Shown one piece after another: positions 14,773 to 16,890 of a DNA stretch of 16,890 bases (positions are counted from its first letter, which is position 1; each line of letters begins with the position of its first letter). The position numbers were made by a program, and so were the translations under genes. This DNA comes from CAYTAP01 sp964435775 (GTDB lineage: Bacteria > Planctomycetota > Phycisphaerae > Tepidisphaerales > Tepidisphaeraceae). Below the pieces are notes generated by a model that was not told where the DNA came from, made no database searches, and worked only from the letters and a program-made list of their open reading frames with translations. The stretch lies in NCBI GenBank assembly GCA_964435775.1, contig CAYTAP010000094.1:1-16890 (forward strand), read 5' to 3'.

Positions 14773-15207
14773 ATGAGCACCACGACCTACATGGCCAAGC
14801 CCGGCGAAGTTGTCGCCCAGTGGCATACCATTGACGCCACCGATCAGGTGCTGGGGCGTCTGGCGTCCAAAATCGCCATTATTCTTCAAGGCAAGCACAA
14901 GCCAACCTACACGCCCCATGTGGATACCGGGGATTTCGTGGTCGTGCTCAATGTCGAATCGCTCAAGGTGACCGGTTCCAAGGCGGAGGTGTTGGAATAT
15001 GACACCTACACGCGCTATCCGAGCGGCCGGCACGTCTATTCGTACAAGACCATGAAGGAACTGCACCCGGAAAAGCTGCTGGAGCTTGCGGTGCGCCGGA
15101 TGCTTCCCAAGAACAAGCTTGGTCGAGACATGCTCGGCAAGCTGAAGATTTACACGGGAAGCGATCATCCGCACAGCGCCCAGCAACCCAAGGCGCTGGC
15201 GATCTAA
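14773..15207 (+). CDS. rplM: 50S ribosomal protein L13
   Basis: L13 binds 23S rRNA early in assembly of the large subunit. The 144-residue product shows WHTIDATDQVLGRLASKIA at the start, LQGKHKPTYTPHVDTGDFVVV, and the C-terminal signature LAVRRMLPKNKLGRDMLGKL followed by KIYTGSDHPHSAQQPKAL. The ATG at 14773 is chosen over an upstream in-frame TTG because AGAGGA lies about ten bases before it and L13 homology begins there. A short polar leader (MSTTTYMAKPGE) precedes the conserved core. It is followed by rpsI in the usual order, but with a 253-base spacer instead of the usual short gap. Confidence 0.97.
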   Translation: MSTTTYMAKPGEVVAQWHTIDATDQVLGRLASKIAIILQGKHKPTYTPHVDTGDFVVVLNVESLKVTGSKAEVLEYDTYTRYPSGRHVYSYKTMKELHPEKLLELAVRRMLPKNKLGRDMLGKLKIYTGSDHPHSAQQPKALAI

Positions 15208-15240
15208 CATAGATGCCGACCTGCGGACCAGCTTTCCATC

Positions 15241-15308
15241 TGTAGGGTCCGCCCCGCGGACCACTTGTGACAAAATCGAAAATCATGGTCCGCGTGGCGG
15301 GCCCTACA
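15241..15308. repeat. Long inverted repeat between rplM and rpsI
   Basis: Arms 15241-15263 and 15286-15308 (23 bases each, starting TGTAGGG and ending CCCTACA) are complementary except at two positions. The 22-base loop contains AAAATCGAAAATCA, a word shared with the inverted repeat at 10703-10735. The form resembles a REP-like or miniature palindromic element inserted between the two ribosomal protein genes. Confidence 0.8.
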
Positions 15309-15325
15309 ATGACCGGGGATTTACA

Positions 15326-15348
15326 CAGACGACGATGGTCGTCGTCTG
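15326..15348 (+). promoter_or_regulatory. Perfect 10-bp hairpin upstream of rpsI
   Basis: CAGACGACGA and TCGTCGTCTG form a perfect 10-bp stem with a three-base loop, 112 bases before the rpsI start. No T-run follows, so it is not a standard terminator. It may be an RNA processing or stability element, or a regulatory leader hairpin; its role cannot be decided here. Confidence 0.5.
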
Positions 15349-15460
15349 ACTTATATCGAGGGCGGTGACACGCGATTGTGCCATCGCCAGGCGTCCGAGA
15401 CAATCCGCAGGCGTGGTCATCGCCACGCTTGACGGCAAACCCGGACTGAAAGGAACATCC

Positions 15461-15916
15461 ATGGCCGAGCAGACTCCCGCCGCACCCGCTGAAACCCCAG
15501 CAACATCCACCGAAACCCCCGCCGCCAAGCCCAGTTTCACCTGGGGCACCGGCCGGCGCAAGACCGCCGTCGCGCGCGTCCGCATCGCGTCGGGAACGGG
15601 CAAGATCGAAGTCAATGGCAAGAGCCTCAACGACTATTTCACCAAGGAAGTCGATCGCAAGGCGATCTTCGGCCCGCTCGAAGTGACCAACATGGGCGGG
15701 AAGATGGACATCTTCGTCAACACCCATGGCGGCGGACAGACCGGTCAGACCGGCGCGATCGTCATGGGCCTCGGCCGGGCGCTGATGAAGTTTGATCAGG
15801 CATTCGAAGCGGCGCTGCGAGGCGCCGGGTTCCTCACCCGCGACTCCCGCATGAAGGAACGCAAAAAGTATGGCCAGCGCGGCGCCCGCCGACGCTTCCA
15901 GTTCTCCAAGCGTTGA
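15461..15916 (+). CDS. rpsI: 30S ribosomal protein S9
   Basis: S9 is a small-subunit head protein whose C-terminal tail reaches the P-site tRNA. The 151-residue product contains the conserved core WGTGRRKTAVARVRI, GKIEVNGKSLNDYF, and a late GLGRAL segment, and ends in the canonical basic tail GARRRFQFSKR. Residues 2-24 are an Ala/Pro/Thr-rich extension absent from short S9 proteins. The ATG at 15461 has AAAGGA six bases upstream; an earlier in-frame start at 15365 would add a tail with no S9 similarity. It is paired with rplM and followed by a terminator. Confidence 0.97.
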   Translation: MAEQTPAAPAETPATSTETPAAKPSFTWGTGRRKTAVARVRIASGTGKIEVNGKSLNDYFTKEVDRKAIFGPLEVTNMGGKMDIFVNTHGGGQTGQTGAIVMGLGRALMKFDQAFEAALRGAGFLTRDSRMKERKKYGQRGARRRFQFSKR

Positions 15917-15971
15917 TCTTTTATCCACGCGTCGGCAACAGCCGTTGCGCGGTCGAACACAATCTCAAACA

Positions 15972-16004
15972 AGCCCCGAAGATGTTTTCTTTCGGGGCTT
16001 TTTT
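15972..16004 (+). terminator. Intrinsic terminator of rpsI
   Basis: AGCCCCGAA (15972-15980) pairs perfectly with TTCGGGGCT (15991-15999) around a ten-base loop, and a run of Ts extends to 16004. It lies 56 bases after the rpsI stop and ends the rplM-rpsI unit. Confidence 0.92.
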
Positions 16005-16056
16005 GTGCGCCCGTTTTATGCGGGCGGCGCGATGCGATCCATGCGCGGAAACCGGG

Positions 16057-16062
16057 TACAAT
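16057..16062 (+). promoter_or_regulatory. Possible -10 box for the secreted protein gene
   Basis: TACAAT at 16057-16062 is a good -10 box and lies after the rpsI terminator, so a promoter is needed here. No recognisable -35 is found 16-18 bases upstream. Transcription would start near 16069, close to the AGGAG at 16077-16081. Confidence 0.35.
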
Positions 16063-16087
16063 CAAAGCGCAATTTCAGGAGCAACCC

Positions 16088-16810
16088 ATGCACAGTAAAT
16101 CGAGGAAGCTTCTTCGCACCGGACTGATCCTGGGCATTGGACTGGCGATGTCGGCCGTGGGGCAGGCAAAGGATTTGGCGCTGCGGATCGAGTTGCCGGC
16201 GAAGGTGGTTCCCCGGACGGCGGAGGCGACGGCGTCGGCCATGAAACTCAAGACCGACGGACAGGTGGAGGGGCAGACCATCAACTTCACCAACCTGCTC
16301 CCGGGCACGCCCTACACCATCAAGATTGCGCTGGCCGATGGATCGACGTGGCGGGGTGTGGACATGCGCTGGTACAACGCCGAGCCGGTGCAAGCCAACG
16401 CCGGGGCGATCACCGATGATGATCTGACGGAGATCCGCTCGATCATCACGGATGTGCCGTCGTTCTATAACAAGTCGTCGGTCATTGATGTGTCAGGCAA
16501 TCACGATCGCGCCACGGTCCTGGTGCAGCTCGTCCGCGACAGGGATTTTCACGCCGGGGCGAATGAAGTGATCTGGCGGATGGAGCTCTGGTACTTCAAG
16601 TTCGAGGCCGGGGGATGGGCGATCGTGCCGCAGCAGAACAAGGTGCTGGAGCGCGTGCGCTACAAGAGCCACGAGGCGTTTCACGACGCGACCGACCAGA
16701 TCAAATGGATGCCACAACTCGGCGGGATTCTGCTGGAAAAGGACAAGCCGCTCACGGTGATCACCGTCGCGGCGCCGACGACGCAACCGGCGGAGACGCC
16801 ACGCGAATAG
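16088..16810 (+). CDS. Secreted protein of unknown function
   Basis: I do not recognise this 240-residue protein. It begins with a clear Sec signal peptide (basic MHSKSRKLLR, hydrophobic LILGIGLAMSAV), with likely cleavage after VGQA near residue 27. The mature protein seems to be mostly beta structure at first (LALRIELPAKVV, then a GQTINFTNLLPGTPYTIKI stretch resembling an Ig/fibronectin-like or peptide-binding strand pattern). Later it has charged and aromatic segments (MELWYFKFEAGGWAIVPQ). The tail is Pro/Thr rich. It contains no cysteine and no recognisable catalytic motif. The ATG has AGGAG six bases upstream. It follows the rpsI terminator, so it is probably a separate unit. A periplasmic or surface role is inferred from the signal peptide only. 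The remaining bases to 16890 hold nothing I can support. Confidence 0.8.
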   Translation: MHSKSRKLLRTGLILGIGLAMSAVGQAKDLALRIELPAKVVPRTAEATASAMKLKTDGQVEGQTINFTNLLPGTPYTIKIALADGSTWRGVDMRWYNAEPVQANAGAITDDDLTEIRSIITDVPSFYNKSSVIDVSGNHDRATVLVQLVRDRDFHAGANEVIWRMELWYFKFEAGGWAIVPQQNKVLERVRYKSHEAFHDATDQIKWMPQLGGILLEKDKPLTVITVAAPTTQPAETPRE

Positions 16811-16890
16811 TTTGTCATCTGTCTGGAGCATTGCGAGCCGCGCATCCTTGCACCATGCGTGCGGGTGCCACATGTCGGGGTACTCGCAGA

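Overview
The window is GC-rich bacterial chromosome. The gene repertoire and style suggest Planctomycetota, perhaps a Phycisphaerae-like lineage: rplM and rpsI as a separate pair, a stand-alone Nfu-N protein, a DUF4105 envelope protein, long two-component proteins, wide intergenic gaps and many short-word repeats. This assignment is inference; no rRNA or other decisive marker is present. No transposase, integrase, tRNA, CRISPR array or phage gene was seen.

Layout. 206-1821 (minus) is a two-gene operon: an amidohydrolase-2 family enzyme translationally coupled to a small Rieske 2Fe-2S protein. 1822-2607 has no convincing gene beyond a probable promoter and is packed with repeats, including a nested head-to-head repeat structure. 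2608-6432 (plus) carries an MltA-type lytic transglycosylase lipoprotein and a GH2 beta-mannosidase-like enzyme. 6559-7716 is a multi-pass DUF2231 membrane protein. 7769-12676 (plus) is a signalling block: a membrane sensor kinase overlapping an Rcp1-type single-domain response regulator, then a REC-PAS-kinase-REC hybrid; none has a DNA-binding output. 12669-14060 (minus) is a DUF4105 (Lnb-like) membrane protein meeting the hybrid kinase tail to tail, and 14254-14520 (minus) is a stand-alone Nfu N-terminal domain protein with its own terminator. 14773-15916 (plus) holds ribosomal proteins L13 and S9, separated by an unusually structured spacer and closed by an intrinsic terminator. 16088-16810 is an unrecognised secreted protein.

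How the parts relate. MltA remodels peptidoglycan at the membrane and is predicted to be a lipoprotein; the DUF4105 protein belongs to the family of the Bacteroides lipoprotein N-acyltransferase Lnb and could act on such lipoproteins. The sensor kinase and small regulator are clearly one module, and the hybrid kinase may extend it into a phosphorelay. The most unusual feature is the repeat population. Several short words (CACGGAGNN, GGATGAA, CGAATGGACA, ACGGACA, TCGAAAATCA) recur in the window, are often arranged as facing inverted copies between genes, and in mltA lie in frame inside the coding sequence.
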